From: Pyrinomonadaceae bacterium
GTDB lineage: Bacteria > Acidobacteriota > Blastocatellia > Pyrinomonadales > Pyrinomonadaceae
Assembly (NCBI GenBank): GCA_026786155.1
Contig: JAJAYR010000033.1
Coordinates: 1 to 15,023 of the forward strand
Reading direction: 5' to 3'
Length of the DNA: 15,023 nucleotides
A model generated the notes under the pieces. It was not told the DNA's origin. It worked only from the letters and a program-made list of their open reading frames with translations, and did not search any database. Below, in pieces: positions 13,664-15,023 of the stretch. The stretch's first letter is position 1. The number at the start of each line of letters is the position of its first letter. The translations under genes and the position numbers were made by a program.

Positions 13664-14206
13664 ATGAGTAGAAAAAAAGCCACGCTAATTCAGCGGTTTC
13701 GCGTTCCGCTCGGCTTTCTGTTCGCGGCGGTATTTTTATATTTTGCCCGACCGGAGATGTCGTTTCTGATAATCGGCGGCGCGATTGCCGTCGTCGGACT
13801 GCTGATTCGCGCCTGGGCTTCCGGTCATATTCGCAAAAATCAAACGCTGGCGATTTCGGGACCGTATTCTTACACGCGCAATCCACTTTATTTCGGCAGT
13901 TTCGTTTTGGGCATCGGTTTTACGATGGCGGCGGGCGTGTGGTGGCTCGGACTCGTCTTTATCGCTTTGTTTTTGGGCATCTATCTACCCGTGATGCGCG
14001 TCGAAGCGTCGGAATTAACGAAGATTTTCGGCGAAGAATATCACGAATACGCCGCACGAGTTCCGCTTTTTTTTCCGCGATTGACGGCTTATAAAAAATC
14101 GGAAACAAAATTTGATTCGGCTTTATACCTGCGTTACCGCGAATATCAAGCCGCGTTAGGCTTCGCTTTCGCGTGGTCGGTGCTGCTGCTGAAAGTGATT
14201 TTTTGA
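13664..14206 (+). CDS. Isoprenylcysteine carboxyl methyltransferase/PEMT-like membrane protein
   Basis: A 180-residue integral membrane protein of the ICMT/phospholipid methyltransferase superfamily, which uses S-adenosylmethionine. The diagnostic block is ISGPYSYTRNPLYFGS (about 64-79), followed by hydrophobic helices (about 80-110) and the conserved VEASELTKIFGEEYHEYAARVP (113-134), which in this family closes the SAM and substrate pocket. Two N-terminal helices (about 14-28 and 32-50) and a last one (about 163-179) complete the fold. The physiological substrate of bacterial members is usually unknown, so I name only the family. ATG 13664 has no strong Shine-Dalgarno. The stop overlaps the ribosome binding site of the next gene, so the two are probably translated together. 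Confidence 0.88.
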   Translation: MSRKKATLIQRFRVPLGFLFAAVFLYFARPEMSFLIIGGAIAVVGLLIRAWASGHIRKNQTLAISGPYSYTRNPLYFGSFVLGIGFTMAAGVWWLGLVFIALFLGIYLPVMRVEASELTKIFGEEYHEYAARVPLFFPRLTAYKKSETKFDSALYLRYREYQAALGFAFAWSVLLLKVIF

Positions 14207-14217
14207 GGTGAAAAAAT

Positions 14218-15023
14218 ATGAAAACTAAAAAGTTTGCCGGTTGGTGTCTGCTGATTTTCAATGCCTTTTGCGTTTCGATTTTCGCGCAAACCGGACAAAA
14301 AATCGAACCCTACAACGCGGGCGAAAAATTAGCATACGAAGCCAAATTCAGCAAAATCATCAAAGGCATCGCCGTCGCCGATTTAAATTTTACCGTCGAA
14401 AACACGGCTAACGACAAAGATTTTTTGATTAGGTCCGATGCCGTGACAAAAGGCAGTCTACTGAAATTATTCAGCAGAAAGTTCGTCCAAAAATACGAAT
14501 CAACCGTCAGCGGCGCGGATTTTGCCGTCAAACGAACCGTCAAGCGCGACGAGCAGGGCAAACGTGTACGCGAATCCGAAGCACTTTTCGATTACCAGGC
14601 GAAAAAAGTTATTTATATGGAAACCGACCCGAACGATGCCGCGCGTCCGCCGCGTCAAATCGCTTCGCCGATTCCCGCCAACACACAGGATTTGGTCACG
14701 GCGATTTACACTTTGCGCCGTCTGCCGCTCGTTGTCGGCAAAACTTTTGAGTTGACCGTCAGCGATTCGGGTTTGGTTTATAAAATTCCCGTCCGCGTCG
14801 TCGCCCGCGAACAGCAGCGAACGGTTTTAGGCAAAGTCTGGTGTTTCCGCGTCGAACCGGAATTATTCGGCGCAAACCGCATTATCGAGCAAAAAGGCAG
14901 TATGATTTTGTGGATCACCGACGATACGCGCCGCTTGCCCGTTCGCTCGCAAATCAATCTCAACATCGGCAGGTTTGAAGTGAAATTAAAGAAAATCGAA
15001 GATAAATCTCAACTCGCGGTGCA
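14218..15023 (+). CDS. DUF3108 periplasmic protein (3' end outside the window)
   Basis: The reading frame is open from ATG 14218 to the window edge (268 codons plus two bases). A signal peptide of about 24 residues ends near SIFAQ. The mature part begins EPYNAGEKLAYEAKFSKIIKGIAVADLNF, the typical opening of DUF3108 proteins, followed by GSLLKLFSRKFVQKYEST, PANTQDLVTAIYTLRRLPL, FELTVSD and MILWITDDTRRLPVRSQI, all in family order. Function unknown; it is a periplasmic beta-sheet protein, and its place after LPS and membrane-modifying genes suggests an envelope role. The Shine-Dalgarno GAGGTG overlaps the TGA of the upstream gene and lies 7 nt before this ATG, implying translational coupling. 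Confidence 0.87.
   Translation, partial: MKTKKFAGWCLLIFNAFCVSIFAQTGQKIEPYNAGEKLAYEAKFSKIIKGIAVADLNFTVENTANDKDFLIRSDAVTKGSLLKLFSRKFVQKYESTVSGADFAVKRTVKRDEQGKRVRESEALFDYQAKKVIYMETDPNDAARPPRQIASPIPANTQDLVTAIYTLRRLPLVVGKTFELTVSDSGLVYKIPVRVVAREQQRTVLGKVWCFRVEPELFGANRIIEQKGSMILWITDDTRRLPVRSQINLNIGRFEVKLKKIEDKSQLAV

Overview
The window carries one + strand cell-wall elongation cluster, a small minus-strand block, and a + strand block of envelope genes. The best guess for the source is a diderm bacterium of the Acidobacteriota (Blastocatellia/Pyrinomonadales-like). The reasons are the order mreB-mreC-mreD-PBP2-rodA-PBP1A, a LPS-type heptosyltransferase, a lipoprotein with an Asn/Thr-rich linker, roughly even base composition, and heptamer-rich intergenic DNA. 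This taxonomy is inference; no rRNA or marker phylogeny is available here.

Layout: (1) 1-7543, +: the last codons of a gene that is probably mreB, then mreC, mreD, mrdA (PBP2), rodA and a class A PBP (PBP1A type). Together these encode the elongasome that builds side-wall peptidoglycan: MreC/MreD scaffold, RodA glycosyltransferase with PBP2 transpeptidase, and a bifunctional PBP. (2) 7636-9893, minus: an esterase-fold hydrolase with its own promoter, a guanidinium exporter (Gdx/SugE) and a two-domain lipoprotein. (3) 10240-12216, +: a large secreted serine hydrolase ending at a strong terminator. (4) 12434-15023, +: a GT9 heptosyltransferase, an isoprenylcysteine-methyltransferase-like membrane protein and a DUF3108 periplasmic protein that runs off the window.

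The most unusual feature is between the genes. All five junctions of the wall cluster are 66-111 nt long, where such operons are usually tightly packed, and each is filled by an array with a strict 7-bp period. In at least four of the five the array is purine-rich first and its pyrimidine-rich complement follows, so it can fold into a long hairpin. Every junction uses a different heptamer, arrays often begin on the stop codon of the upstream gene, and they usually end 0-25 nt before the next start, generally with no Shine-Dalgarno. The same design recurs after the PBP1A gene and inside two larger elements (10060-10203 and 13485-13652) that share an ATTCGGAATAG core and carry different outer inverted repeats. 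This looks like a family of non-coding, heptamer-periodic palindromes that colonises gene junctions. Other intergenic palindromes (8860-8935, 12222-12321) and classical terminators (8783-8811, 12330-12366) are separate.
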